A DNA stretch of 64,000 bases. Source: Blasia pusilla. Taxonomy: Eukaryota > Marchantiophyta > Marchantiopsida > Blasiales. The stretch covers positions 53,878,001 through 53,942,000 of the forward strand of contig CM114272.1 in the NCBI GenBank assembly GCA_050084515.1, read 5' to 3'. Numbering within the stretch: position 1 is the first letter of the stretch; each line of letters starts with the position of its first letter. This document shows positions 24,100-37,600 of the stretch, piece after piece. Position numbers and translations under genes: made by a program. Under the pieces are notes generated by a model, which saw only the letters and a program-made list of their open reading frames with translations, did no database searches and was not told the origin of the DNA.

Positions 24100-24850
24100 A
24101 AATGATATCTACATTTAGTATCAATCCTATCAATATTATTGGTGCAGCGAGCTTGCATTCTTACCTAGTCAATAAAAATGACTCGTTCACCCTTATTGCA
24201 ATGACTAAAGGATTCATTCTGTCGTGTCCGCAACTCCCACAGTCATATTGTTATGACTACACTAGTTTTAGGGCCTTCCACTCTAGTCATGAGTCACTAC
24301 TTGACGAATGATTAAACGTGACTATATGAGTATATTACAATATTGGAAAAAAATTGAAATGACTACACGAGTTGTTAAGTACGACTGAAGACGATAATGT
24401 AATGACTCGTGGAGACATGACTATTACCGCCTCATCCATGGGATACACCTCGCACATTGTCATTGGATATTGTTTACTTTTACATGACTAAACATGACTA
24501 CTGTCATCATTGGTGGTAACTAGAAAGATACCCTAGATATGACTACACGAGTTGTCTTCCAAAGTCCACATCATCAGGGACATGTCACACCAATTAGTCC
24601 ACGTCATACGTTGATGTGTCATTATTCCACGTCATCTAAGTGACGTGTCAGTCATGGCCTCATGACTACACTCTCTAGTTATGTACAAGCGTCCACCTAA
24701 GCCAACCATCCTAGTTAGCCTAGTCGCTAGACAAATATGACTTGGCTTTTGTGTCTAAAGTAGTCGTCAGTCATTGCCAGTCGTGGAATGTAAAGTATGA
24801 CTCGTATGAGTCATATAACCCAGTCATAAAACCAAGGATTTCTTCTAGTG
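24100..24850 (-). repeat. CACTA right subterminal and terminal repeats
   Basis: More than fifteen ATGACT or AGTCAT words occur within about 670 bases, many in the longer forms atgactacacgagttg, agtcatgagtcac and ctcgtatgagtcat, ending in the terminal repeat at 24850. The density falls abruptly outside the element. A paired set of acgtcat/tgacgtg words lies near 24560-24650. Confidence 0.8.
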
Positions 24851-25379
24851 AATTGAGATATGTATTAAGAGTGATAAATGAATGGATTTTGGGGAGGTGT
24901 ATACTTATGTGGGATGCCTTTGGTCCTTTTGGGGGGTTTTTCTTCCCCCGATGCTAGGACAAAGGTGATACAAAGTGTTATTGCACCATGATGTATGTTG
25001 TTGCATTCCACATGTACCAGATTGTACGAGGGTGTAGATTATGACATAGACACAACTATTGAGTTTTGAGGGAGTACAAGAATGAGAGTAAGAGTTAATC
25101 ATGCGAGAGGGGCTTAGGAATCATCAACCCTCCTATGAAATCCCTAAGAGGATGTATTTTTTATTAGAGGAACAACTACAGAGTTGGACCCGCAATTAGA
25201 AGAGGCTGGTAAGCACATTAAGCTTCCCCAATCATTTATCTTAGTTGAGTCCATGAGAACCCCTGTGATATTTCCCAATCGTACCTCTTGAGGATGTTGT
25301 GTGACTACACATTGATACTCATATACATCATTCGTCATCAACATAGGTCTTAGGATCCATCTATGTTATGAATCCTAGC

Positions 25380-27180
25380 ACATCTATACCTGAGCGATTG
25401 GTTAACATATACCAATGGTAGAAAAAGTTGCACATTATCTTTCCAAATAATATCGTCACAACCCTCTAACAAAGGACTTTTGAAGGCATAACCTCTTGCA
25501 AACGCAAAAGGATACATCAACTTGCCATGTTATAAATGATATTTGCTAAAGACAAACATAATTTCCTAGATGAAACCTTTGAATACTTGGTTAATAATCA
25601 TCCCAAGAATGATCACATGCCTCAATGTATTGCAAGACTAAGTGATAGATATATAAGATTTCAAATGTTATAGGCACAACTATACGGAATAGCTCTACCC
25701 ATTGAGAACACACTCTCATTCATACCTTAGGGTTATGGAGGTTAAGTTCCTAAACTGTATCATGACAAATAGTTGATGGTAAATTTGGTTCTCTCCCACG
25801 AAATAAGAAATATGGCAAAAATGATGTCGAGGATGCCTACAAACTTAAACGGTAATCCACCTCATAATCCAATACCCAATCATGGTAATTGTAGGTCCCA
25901 ATCTCTTGAGTGTCCTATCAGATCCATACTTTGCGTAATCCTTTCCTCTTTTTCTGCATAACTCTATGTGCCTAACCACTTTCCTTGTACAATGATCTAT
26001 TAGTTCTTGATTACATAAGGCCTAAAAATTACCTTTGAACTTAGAACCTAAGTCCTCTAACACCTTTATTGGTATGTCAAAATGAATTGGCACTCTATCA
26101 AGAGACGCATAAGCCGCTCCACAATCCAACAATGCCATAAACTCAATCCACTTGGAAAAGAGTTCCACCATAATCAACACGTATCAACTATGGTATCTCA
26201 TCAATGGTTCAGGCCGTGAAAAGTATAAACCCAGTAGTACTCCAAGTGAGAAGTGTGGTGCTAAAGAATTGAACAATGCTCACATCTTATCACAAACTAT
26301 CCATCTAGCTACAAATTGATGATCGTCAATTTGCATACCACACCACCAATATTGAATCTGAAGTAAATATGTATACTTGATTCCAAAATGAACCAAACAC
26401 TTGACAATGTGAGCAAATTTTATGACTCATGCTCATTGCAAAAGATGAAGCATCATCTCCACTCGACCATCAAGATTACATATGGACAAAGTACATGTCT
26501 ACAAAATTGTCCATATCCCTGGACTTACGTCTGTCCTATGGAAGGACTTTTTTGTGTGGGCCCTACCTCCCTTCCCCTTCTCATCCCCTAACCTTTGTAC
26601 CACGCTCGTCCATTGCTTCCTCCCTCCACCTCTAACCGCAACTTCATAAGGACTCCTCACTAGCCTTTAGATCCGAGGACTTACCATCCAACCTCCCTCC
26701 CAAAGTAGATGTCTTCGTTGACTTGATGTTGCCAAGAGACACAAAAAGGCAAATGCATGCCAACCTGATACCATCTTGCTATTACTCTTACCATGCCACT
26801 AAGATCCAATCTCATCACTCTAGCTTGTGCATAGGTTATAGCTCAAATCATCTTGTGGGCCATTGATGACCTCAAAGTTGAATTCTTGCAATAAGAGTGC
26901 TAATGTGGCAAGCTTCCCTATAAGCTTGTAAAACTCCATCAACCGTATGAGTAGTTGATGATCAATGATGAGTGTGAAAAGGTTCCAACATCTAAGAGAT
27001 ATCACTAGAAAAATAGTTGATGGTCACCTTTGTCCAACTCAAGGGTATTTATAATGCCATGAGAAAAAAAAATTGTCATTTAGTCGAACCTAGGCAACTT
27101 AGGCAAGGAAGGACTCAATTCCAAGTTTGTAGTCAATCTAAGTAAGGTAGATCCAAAGATGCAAAACCAGTAAAAAAGCT
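25380..27180 (-). mobile_element. Ty3/gypsy retrotransposon remnant
   Basis: On the minus strand, an RNase H segment (ITDHQPL-like LIIDHQLLIRLMEF, then GKLATLALLLQEFNFEV) lies at about 27005-26830. An integrase zinc-binding stretch (RRYWWCGMQIDDHQFVARWI) lies near 26370-26290, and the integrase core start (VLIMVELFSKWIEFMAL) near 26190. A GREPNLP-like C-terminal block is near 25790. The order RNase H then integrase is that of Ty3/gypsy pol. Stops and frameshifts occur throughout. The reverse transcriptase upstream and both LTRs were not identified, so the remnant is truncated. Confidence 0.7.
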
Positions 27181-27539
27181 AGGATGAATCTCCCTTTGAC
27201 ATGTGTAACTCTACCATTAGTCTAAATTAATACAGATTATAATTATTAAAAATATAATATATAATAAAAAATAGAAGAAAACTTATCTATTCAAAATTCA
27301 GAAAAAACTCTTCGAAATTCTCCCACACATCTTCAAATTTCTTTTGGTTCACTTTGTGTGACTCTCGTGTCATAACCTATCACACATAAACAATTCTACT
27401 CCAAGAAGCTAGTTCAAAAGTTTTTATTTAATCTCTCTTCTTGTTGTTGTTTTCACCTAGGTTTCCCCCACTACTTAATTTATGCTATCTTTTTCCTTTA
27501 TTTTGGGAAAATATTTGCTTACATTCTTGGATTGAAGTA

Positions 27540-27962
27540 CAACTTGCATAGCTTGTCCCTAGTGATGCATTCCTCAACTTGAATGGTTCAGATCTTAAAA
27601 GATGATCTCTAAGATTTAAGTAAAAATGAAAAATCATATTTGTGATCTTCCATTTTTATTCAATTTCTATATGAGAATTTTCAGATTTTTCTTTACCCAT
27701 AGGTTCTTGAGGCATGGGGACTTTGCTTGAAGAAGTTTCATCACTTATGCCCTTGTGGATGAAAATCAGGGTAAGGAGGAGGAGAAAAAACTCTTCTTCT
27801 TTGACTCACACGGCCAACATCACTCTCAAATCTACATCGGCATATTGAGCCACATCCATCCTCCACTATAAAAGAATCTGGACGTTAGCACCCTAGTTCC
27901 TACCACACACAAAGCAAGAAAGGTGCTCCAAAGACCCAAAATGAGAAAGATGGCTTGAGAAA

Positions 27963-28030
<68 letters not shown>

Positions 28031-28440
28031 TTGGGAAGATCCAAAAAGATATTCCTCCAAAAATAGCCATTCCCATGATAACCTGCGTGCACAGGTTATC
28101 TGATAACCCTTGACCTTATCAACACGTCAACTGTATCAAACAAAGAAAAAGAGAGGAATCGTAATCAACCTCATCCAACGCCTCAAGAGAAAGTTACATC
28201 CAAACAGGGTGCGGACCCTCTATGTCATTAACATGATAGAACTCTAGATGTCGACTAACTAAGATGTGACAAGATGGTCTCCAAGATCCAAGTAAAAACG
28301 AGAGACCATATTTCCTTTAAATGGAAAATTTTCTTTACCCCTAGGTTCCAAAGGCATGGGAGCTTTAATTGAAACAGTTTCATCATTTATGCCTTTATGG
28401 ATGAAAATTAAGGCAAGGAGGAGGAGGAGAAAGGGGAAGA
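27540..28440 (+). repeat. Diverged relatives of the 348-bp array unit
   Basis: Two segments, about 27560-27790 and 28280-28440, share cttta ccc(a/c)taggttc, ggcatggg, agtttcatca and tggatgaaaat with each other. They also follow the order of landmarks in the 348-bp units at 17-18.7 kb: a ggttcagatctt phrase, a ggttc/ggtgg phrase, agtttc, a cccttgtgg phrase, then aaggaggagg. They are strongly diverged and lie outside the CACTA element. Confidence 0.45.
27967..28026. repeat. (CT)n microsatellite, ~60 bp
   Basis: A perfect TC dinucleotide tract. The poly(Arg-Glu) frame across it on the minus strand is an artefact of the repeat. Confidence 0.95.
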
Positions 28441-30455
28441 AGAGGAGTGGAAGTGTTGATTCACTTGATGTTCCTTATTTTTTTATTGTTGATCCCAAGG
28501 CAACTTTTGTCCCAATGGATGAACTTGTGAACGTAAATGGGTCCAAATCTTTCTTAACCAATCACACTAAAATAAATACCACGATTTAAAGTAAAATGAT
28601 ACATTGTCTAGTATATGTCTCTTTCTCACAAGGGAGTTATCTTGCCTTAGAAACCATATGACTCATCGGAAATACTTGAAACTTTTTGGAGAATTGTATT
28701 CATTTTCTTAAGACAAGGCATAATATTGTTTAAGGGATATACAAATCCAAACAAAGAAAAGCCAATATAAATCCAAAATAATAAAACATATAGAACTAAA
28801 ACTCATATTTGCTTGTTGTAATCTTGGTAGGGTTTTGAATGGTCACATGTATCTAACCTTTGAGATTTTGTAAATGTCTTTGTCAAGATTTAAGAGAAAG
28901 ATTTGGGGATTAAATTATCTAGTAAACTAAGGATGGGGGATGAAAAAAAATTGAAGGGATGTAACATAGGCAAAAATATGGAAGATGTCTAATCATAGTT
29001 GATCGATAGATAGAATTCTACCGTGTTGAAGATAAAGCGAGGCAACGGGTTCTTCAGGCATAACTTTGTTTCGAGTGTTCAGATGAAGTTGACAACAACT
29101 CCAATATGTGGAAATCATTTTTGAAGAAAATTATTTTTTTTAAGGCCAAATGACCCAAAAAAGCATCCCTTCATAAAGTGTGTACATAAATTACTATTTT
29201 TGGTTATTTTTGGGGAAGAACTATTTTGGGTAACTCTTCCCAACGATATAAAATATGAGGAGATGACTCCAAGGCTACACACACACAAAGTCTGTGTCCG
29301 TCCTAGGGAAGGACATGTCTATGCAAGCCCCACGGCCCAGAACCCACACACATGCCCTCCCTGATCCTTGCCCACATCCTTCGTGCAACCCTTGCTTGCA
29401 TCGGGGCCATACAGGAGGGGTGCGGGCTATAGCCTGCACCCAACCCGCTTGGGCAAGACCCATTTTTATTTCTAAAAAGTTTTTAAAAAAGAGTTAAATA
29501 AATAAATAAATTTTGGCCCGTGTGGGCTCTGTGCATGCCCGCATCTAACACGCTTAGAAGGGGCGCAAACCAATCACAAGTTGGGCTCAGGCTGAACGCG
29601 GACGGGGGTTTCGATAAGGACACGGGCCACAGTGCGAGAATAAATGCGGCACGACTTGTCTGAACTTAACTGGACAAGTCCATCCCATGGATGCACATGT
29701 AGGTGTTTGTGCAATAATGAATGACTATTTTCCTCATGTTAACCTTAAAAACTTCCTTCCCTTAAAAAATAGGTACGAACTGCAATCCTAGAGCCAGATT
29801 CCACTGTGGTATAGGATGAAAGTGACTTGCTGACTATTTAAATTTAATGAAAAATTGACATTGTAAATTGATTTTATTTTAATTTTGTTGTATGATTTTG
29901 ATATATGTGTATTAGCATATTTTTAAATGTGAGCACATCTAAACCTATGCTAGAGAGATGGATGGGGTTTGCTGTGTGGATGTAAACAAAAATGTCAGTT
30001 ATAATTTGTATGCGCGTAACTGCTTCTTGACAAAGAGGCGAAAAAAATAGTTGTGCGCAAGAAGAAGGCATTCAAATCGCTGCAATCCAAAGTCAATCCT
30101 TTTGTTCTTGTTATTATAGAGGGTGAGTAATAGGACAACACAATTGCCTCATAAGTCCACCGACTATATTTTCTCCTTCGGTCTACACAAGGCTTAACCT
30201 TACATCTTGTATGAGGTAGAGCATCATTTCATAAGAATATTCTCTCCAACTCTTGTTGAGGGATCGAACCCCAAACAATAAATTTCCTTGAAGGCAAATT
30301 CTTGCTCATTGTCTCTAATGATGGGTGGTACATAAAAATAGCCAACTCTAAAAGTGCTCAAAGCTAGATTTCTGCCCAATCGTTGTCCTAAGGGGCAATG
30401 TGATGAAATCCTAAACCCTAAACAACACTCAAAGTCAAATGCTTGCAACTTGAGC
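28441..30455. other. Intergenic DNA downstream of UreG
   Basis: No coding region is recognised. The stretch includes the GC-rich repeat copy at 29268-29700 and, on its right, the presumed 3' untranslated region of the minus-strand UreG gene. No clear polyadenylation signal could be assigned. Confidence 0.45.
29268..29700 (-). repeat. GC-rich dispersed repeat, copy 2
   Basis: The start (ccaaggctacacacacacaaagtctgtgtccg in part) is the inverted counterpart of 2555-2590. Inside are gcgggct and gtgggc words and ccatggatgcacatgt near the end. It is strongly diverged from copy 1 outside these blocks. The element type is unknown. Confidence 0.4.
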
Positions 30456-33400
30456 TCACCGTTTCTCCTGCTGGGTAGCTTTAGCCCATGAGACTAATAC
30501 GTGGTTTACAATTTCAGGCACTCCTATGTCATGCTTCACCTGGTACACATCATTAAACAACCAACCATGAAATGCTTGCAACATTCACTCACCAAGTTAT
30601 TGAAGGAAACCTCACCACATATAGTTTTAAATCAGCCTCATTCTCTGGATACAGCAGATAGTGTGAATCAAGACCAATTCAGCAATGAAAGAGGAACTGC
30701 ATCTCTTGCGATTGGAACAATCAAAGAGGCACTACAAAGACTTTATTTGCTTGCAAACACCTTCAAAAGAAAGCTGTGGACATCTCTTGGGGTGTGGCAT
30801 TCAGAGTCATGCAAATTGCATGAAAAAAGAGCTTACTTGAGCAAAGACAAAGGGCCCCCCATCTCGCATGCGCAGCGAGTCCCGTTCCATTACCTTCAAG
30901 TCTGCTCCAACCGCCTCTGCTAAGTCTGTCTTGTTGATTACCTGTTTCAGTTATCACATGTAGCTCAACACCATAGCTTCAACGTGTCTTCCTCATAAAG
31001 CATTGTCAATGTAAGCTCGATAACAAGTTGAAAAATCCACTAGCAATATGTTGAACACACCAGAAGATCTGCCTGGGTAATGCCCGGACCGCCCTTGCGA
31101 GGAATCTTGTCACCTCCCGAGACGTCAATGATGTAAATGATGTAGTCTGCCAGTTCTCTGCTGAAGTTTGCTGCAAGGTTGTCTGATATGCACAGTAGCA
31201 TCCTAAGCTTAGATTCATCTTGTTTCCTCAATCTGCTACTCTCAAGAACATGTTAATCTCTTGCTTTAACAAGTAGTATTCTCAAAAGAAGGTGGCAGAT
31301 TTTGATGGTTGTCAGCACTTTACAAGGAACTAAACGCAGAAGGTTTTACCATTAACTAGAGCAGAGCACTTCACAAAAATGAGGATATTTTTGGCATTTC
31401 AATCACATGGTAGATGATGCGCAATGCATTAAATAATTTACCTCCTCCGGACTCACAGAGAAGAATCTCTGCTGAGAACAAGTGTGATAGTTCCTCAAGT
31501 GGTCCCAGATTGACACTAATGTCTTCACGAATGGCAGCATGCGGGCATCCCCCTGTCTCAACTGCACGAATTCTCTCCGGTGCAAGAGCACCATTTTTCA
31601 CCAAGAATTCACCATCTTCTTTTGTGAATATATCATTGGTGACCTGCATCCACATGACAAATAGCAGAGGCACATGGATGATTCCCACGTCTCCAACCTG
31701 AAGACGCTTAGAAGTATAAACATGGACAGACAGGAAGTTTGTTCATTAACTATCACTTGCAATAATTGCAGAAACATTCCACAATGAAGCTATCTTCAGC
31801 CCTCGTCTTCTTAGACAGCAAAGCATGCCTCACTCAACATAAAAATGTTGAACATTGCAGCAGCTTTGGGCAATGGATCTAGCCACTGAAGATGAAGAAC
31901 AGATGTGGTGTCAGATTTGCAATTTCAGAGTGGGCTGTTGGTCTTTCTGCTGTATCTTTCTAAAACGTTAACAGATGGGGACTGGAAGCCTTATTCCCAA
32001 TGACTTAGTGACCCTACCGGTTAAGTGGCAGCTGCAGTAACTTTGCAACCATCACGCAATGTGCAGGGTTTAGAGAGAGGTGGGGAAGAGAAACATACTG
32101 CAGCTATGCTGTATTTGTCTCGCAATGCTCTACAGAGAGCAAGCATAAGTGCAGTCTTTCTGTGTTTCACAGACAAATGTGTTAGATGAAGGATAAGCAT
32201 TCCTAAAGAAGCTCTAAGAACTAACTAAAATTCAGAAGTTGAAATCTTGGTGCCTATCCAACTCCACCAATACACCACAAAAACACCATCCAGATAATTC
32301 CTTTCAATTAGCTAAAGAGAAAGCGAATTCTCACACAAGACGGGGTTTGGGAGAAACCCATCATGAAAAACATAACGGCGTCCTTGGAGAGTCAAAATAG
32401 CATAGGTCACAAGCAGCCACCATAGAAAAACGGATGCAAACCTTAATGACCAAAACCTCCAACATCTTAAACAGCCTAAACAGTGTATATAATCGTGAGT
32501 ACCTACCCACTAATGACACTCGAAATTACCTTAATGACGCACCATGCCTTGGTCTGAAAAATGAGTACCCAACTGTTCACAATCCTTAAGCTCAATCCCT
32601 TACTGACAGGATACACCTAAAAAAAGACCTTTTCTGACGATCCTAGCGCAACTCGACTTCCTACAAATGACACGCTAAAAACTGAATTCCTCACTCACAG
32701 AGGACGACTGAACAAAAACAATGTATAACAAATGGACTAGCGAATACTGATACTCCAGAACCTGAATTCCGCTCTGACAGAGCGTACCTCAACAAAAACA
32801 GTGTTCGACAATCATTTTATAAATGGACTACCGACTAGTGACACTCAAGAAACTGAACCCCTCACTCACAGAGCACGCTTCACCAAACGCAATGTATGAC
32901 AAATGAACTAGAGAAATAATCACATTCCAGAAACTGAATACCTCAGTAAAAGAGCACACATCAACGAAAGCAATGTTTGACAAACCTTGCGCAACTGGAC
33001 TACCAACTAATGACACTCTAAAAACTGAGTTCCGCACTCAGCACGCTCATTTGTCAAAAACAATGTATGACAAAATGGACTAATGATACTCCAGAAACTT
33101 GCACAGCATGCCTCAAGAACCCATTTTCTTGGATGTGCTGCAAAGCAACAGCAACTCACTGCCTCAAAAAGAGAGGAACTCACCCAGTCCCAACAGGTCC
33201 CCCAATGCCTACGGTAAAGGCTCTTTCCTTGAAGTCCCGGGTGGAGAGCGGTGGAGCTCGTCTGCTGAAATATCCTGGTGATTCCAGCGGTTCATGTGAA
33301 TGCGGCGCTAAGCCATCGTGTGAGTGATAGATTTTTCCATCTGCACCTCTCCAGGTATCTTCCCTGCACACAACAAGAGCCAATGTTTGGGGTGCAGGTG

Positions 33401-34472
33401 AGTTTGTTGAATTCGTTTTGCTTCTTGCCAACCAAAGGCATTCATAGTAGCCCTCAAATGGTGGACACCATTTGAGTACTGCAGGTCGATCCCCCAGGGC
33501 TTCGACCTGCTGTCACTTGAGCAGCAAAGAAACACAGTCGGGATTGAGCAACCTACAGCTGGCGAGCTCATGCCCACTCTCAACAGGACATGCAGACGTA
33601 ACCCTGGCCAATTGCATACATATTCGAGACGGCCATGGAAAATCAATCACGTTGGAAATACCCAGCGCTTTAGAACCAACTTTGAGGTGCCAAAAGAGAT
33701 GGGTGATGGCACTAGAAATCCAGTCACTCGCTCTTCGCCACCCCTGAGATGCTGGCACAGCATGGGATAGTCAAAAGAAGCCCATCAGAACAATCTTCCC
33801 TGTGAGAGAAGCCCATCCAGCGCATAAGTACAGTCCCAATCAGTAATCTGCTCTTCCCATTCCATCCACAAAGATCCCGTCAGATTGCACTCGTTAAGTA
33901 GTTCACAGGGAGTCTACACTCAGTAAGTAGTGCACACAGCGACTGCACTCGTGAAGTAGAGCTCGTCGTAGCCTTGCGACCATAGACCCAAGACTGGGAT
34001 GGGTGCAGGAGGAGAGAGAAGTGGAGAAAGTAGCACATGAGCGGAGGGAGAGTGCAGGGTGAGTGCTTACCATATTTGTGGACATTCAAGAATTGAACAA
34101 GAAACTCTTTATTACAATTTACAACATTGTCTACCTTCAGTGCTTTGGAGCTCCAAAAGACGTTACCAGTACAGGGGCTTCGGGCAGTGAATCTACGCTG
34201 TACGATGTGACAATTAGCTTAGCAATTGCAGGGTAGCTCGTGTCGTCAATTTCGGACAAGGGACCGGAGTGAACCAATGAAATGACGAGAGAGACTGTGC
34301 TCATTAAGTAGTGCCTGTCGTAGCCTTGCGACCATAGACCCCGCGCCCTGGTTGGACGGTGCGTTTAGAATGAAATGAAGAGAGAGAGAGAGAGAGAGTG
34401 AATGAATGAATGTCCACGAGCACCCAAAAAGGCCATGGGACTTTGACTCGTAAAGCGTGAAACAGTTTAAAC

Positions 34473-34503
<31 letters not shown>

Positions 34504-34604
34504 TTTTACGAGAGATGATTGTGATCACCCAGAGGATGGTCGTGAGGATGCTCATGAGTATGTCCGTGGGAAAGCTCGTGATCGCCAGACGCATGATCTG
34601 CCAT
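30456..34604 (-). CDS. UreG: Urease accessory protein UreG, seven exons
   Basis: UreG is the GTPase that drives nickel insertion into the urease active site together with UreD and UreF, in the cytosol. Coding exons on the minus strand are 34604-34510, 33363-33184, 32159-32099, 31643-31442, 31182-31061, 30941-30837 and 30539-30456. All introns are GT-AG, and the phases join into 282 codons, close to the usual plant length. Exon 1 is His-rich ([19 protein letters not shown] and on), the nickel-binding tail of plant UreG. The P-loop [11 protein letters not shown] spans exons 2 and 3. The Cys-Pro-His metal motif lies in [13 protein letters not shown] (exon 4), followed by CESGGDNL, and NKTD is in exon 6. 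No stop or frameshift was seen, so the gene looks intact. Intron 1 (1.1 kb) is invaded by two copies of a dispersed repeat. The ATG lies just after a GA-rich leader. Confidence 0.95.
33927..34015 (-). repeat. CT-linked dispersed repeat, copy 3 (UreG intron 1)
   Basis: The core gtcgtagccttgcgaccatagaccc (reverse complement of ggtctatggtcgcaaggcta plus flank) is present, with diverged flanks and a short GA-rich run beside it. It lies inside UreG intron 1 in the same orientation as copy 2. Confidence 0.65.
34267..34398 (-). repeat. CT-linked dispersed repeat, copy 2 with (GA)n
   Basis: On the minus strand this reads (CT)n, cattt, gcaccgtccaaccagggc, then ggtctatggtcgcaaggcta and gcactacttaatgag, ending in a short CT run. 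It is the inverted counterpart of 21698-21905, with only scattered substitutions. It lies in UreG intron 1. Confidence 0.8.
34472..34502. repeat. (GA)n microsatellite next to UreG exon 1 donor
   Basis: A GA tract with one aaa interruption, lying six bases inside intron 1 from the exon 1 donor site. In the transcript it is a CU-rich run directly after the 5' splice site. Confidence 0.9.
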
Positions 34605-34605
34605 A

Positions 34606-34640
<35 letters not shown>
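34605..34640 (-). promoter_or_regulatory. GA-rich leader immediately upstream of UreG start codon
   Basis: On the coding strand a (GA)n tract (34609-34638) ends in gggagt just before the ATG at 34604. GA/CT repeats near plant transcription starts are known binding sites of BASIC PENTACYSTEINE proteins. Whether this tract is transcribed leader or core promoter cannot be told from sequence. Confidence 0.45.
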
Positions 34641-34649
34641 CTTGATCTC

Positions 34650-37600
34650 CTGCACAAAATTCTCTATCCAACACGGAGCAATTCCAACTCACACACACAA
34701 GTAATCAGACTTCGAGCGAAACTTAATTGCCTACAAAAGGTCAGTGCACCCCATCCCAATCTCAACTCCTCTAGTTCTCCAAGCTCCAATCGTGAAACAA
34801 CCTGCCACTCGGCTGCCAGTCGCGAATCTTCAATCAACAACTATTTGTAGCATTAGCCCTTGTCCTTTCTTTCCATTTAGCAACTAGAGCAAAACCGAGA
34901 ACCCATGATTCACCAAAAACTAGAACCACATCCATATCTCACCTGCCATCAAGCAGCCCGTTTTAAAAATCTACCACCAATTAGAGAGTTCCTTTTTATT
35001 AGTGGTGTGGCCTTGGTGTTCCCTCTCTTTGTACTTTCATTTTTTTTATTCATCTCATGTATTTTCGTACCACCATTTGGCTGAAGCCTTAATTTCTTCA
35101 TCCTCTCTACTGAATTCATCCATTTCATTGTAGCCCAATGAAGGTAGCAAGAAGCCAACGACTTCCTCTACCATGGATCAGCTGAAATCAAGGAGCCCAT
35201 CTTAGAAGTTTAGGTACCTTCGAGGGGAGCCATTGTAGCCCATCAAGGGCACTATGAAACCAGCACTTTCTCATCGATAGCTCAGCTGAACTCATGGAGT
35301 CCATTTGAAGAATCCCAACACCCTTGAGGGCACCATTGTAGTCCACTAACGGCAGAAAGAAACCAGAATATCTGCATGCACAACTCAAGCGGAGCTTTGC
35401 AGCAATCTAGAGCCATCCATTGTAGCCAATTGAAGGCAGCTAGAAATCTAAACTTCTTAATCCACGACTGAGTTGAACTTAAGAAGCCATATCTTTCAAT
35501 CTAGGCACATTGTTGTTGTACCATTGAGGGCAGCAAGAAACTATAACTCCATTCATCTTCAAATCCCTCTCAAAATTATTGAAAGGAAACCCAACGTTGG
35601 CAAGAGAAATTTTCGTTTATGAAAAATGTTGGTTCTCAGCAACCATTGGGGGGAAAGCAAGAGACAAGGAATTGCACTCCGCTTTAGCATCAATTAGATA
35701 CACCAAGAACTCTCTCATGTCGAGTTGAGATGAGAAAAATGTGCCTATTCTTTACCCCCTCTACTATGAGCCCCAAATGGATGTGGGAAGCTTAGATCTA
35801 TCGAGAGGAAGGGTTTGAATCGTTTTATCATTTTGTGATAATATCCCCCTATGATAGATATGGTTACATGTTATTTTGGTTCCTTTGACACTAACAAAGA
35901 TGGTAACATTTGTCATGGAGATCTAGATAAGACATCCTCACTTTCTAATGCCAACCTTGCTCTGAAGTTGAGCTCTAGTGGTTGAGACTTTGTGGAGTAT
36001 TTTCTCCGCGTCACTATTAGTCCTTACCATATCATGAAAATGTATAGGAAATGGATGAGAGAACACATGGGAGAAAACCTACATGGTACACATACTCTAG
36101 CAAGAGATACGCTGCTCCAACATCGACATATTTTTAACATAAAAATTCAATGAGGAAGCGAGGAGGCAAATATAATGGCACAAATGACCCCACTAGGGCT
36201 ACATGTGTTCACATGGCTCTATTAATTACAAGTCCATTTTTCCAAGTGGCTTCTTTGTGACTCCATTGTGACTATTAGTTTGGGCATCTAATTCATACTA
36301 TTCCATTGTGGCTTGACACAGCTTTGCGAGTCAATGTTTTTTTGTGAGTCTGAATAGCCGTTAATTTCTAATGGCAACTACAACGAATCCTACTAAGCTT
36401 GCAGTAGACTTCCAAACATGATTGTGAGTTTGACTCACAAATTGACAGTGGATAGCAACTACTGAGACTTGCGCATTGCAACCATGGGGTCTGGCATTTG
36501 AGTTGCAAGACACTCGCAATTGGACTGCGTGGAGTTAGAAATGGGAAGTTGTCTTCCATTCATTATAGGCATCCCGAGAGGGGAGGGTTCATCATTTCAT
36601 GTTTGTGATCATGTTTGGCAACAAAGGAGATGGGAAGTATTGCAAAGAGTCAAGATGATTTTATCTAGTAGCAACATGGCCACTTGGAAGTGTGGAGGCT
36701 ATATTTTTTTGGTCTTTGGATAAGAGGCTTGTAATCGCCCTTGCGTGCACCTAAGGAAGTTTGAACACCACCTCTTATACCTCCAAAAAAATTGAATGGC
36801 ACTTCACGGTCTCAATATTAGGTTTGTTTGATAGCAAGCACACAACAAGAAGACTTTGAACACAAGAGCACATGAAACAATTGAAAAGGAGGGAATATAT
36901 GCTTGATACATAAGAGTCTCAAACCTTTGAGGAGTATTGTGTTGAATTTCGCACAAGTTAGTATGCAACATGGCCTAGGAGAGTTTATGATACCAGCGTA
37001 GAATTTGAGGAAGTATGGGAAATTAAGCAAACTCATTAGTGATAAAAAAAAATGAGTGTTGTATGAATACGATGTAGGTTAGAGACTTAATAGTTGATTG
37101 TTTACATAAATTATCCATTAGATTATAAAAATGTGTAGTGTTCATGAAATGTATTATGTCTATCACTCTACGAGTCTACATCGTGATGCACAATGTCTAC
37201 TTATTGCAAAGTTTGTCCACTCTTAGGGATGTGTGTCTCGACATGCTTCCACCCATGAAGGGACAAGTGATCAATGTAGAAACATTGCTCCATTTTTTTG
37301 GGAAAGATGAAGGTTTAATTGCTCTCTCTATCATCTTGTGGGTGGAATCACATGTCCATCCTAAACATACCACAATCATTGATGATGACGGAGGGTGCGG
37401 AGCCCCGAAGGAATATCTGATGCTCTCGGCATTGGATCAGCGCAAGGCAAATACTTAGAAGGTGTGGAAGTACAACTCTAATACCACCTCCAACACTCCA
37501 AAATATAGGAGATCTCCTTAAACGATTTTTGTGTCATATTTGGAAGCTTGTGACTCTTGCTCAAAAGTTCAACATACTCTGATTTTTTTAGTGTATGTAC

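Noticed and set aside
30501-30923. 140-codon plus-strand frame
   Set aside because: It is antisense to UreG exons 6 and 7, which are supported by strong protein similarity and splice sites.
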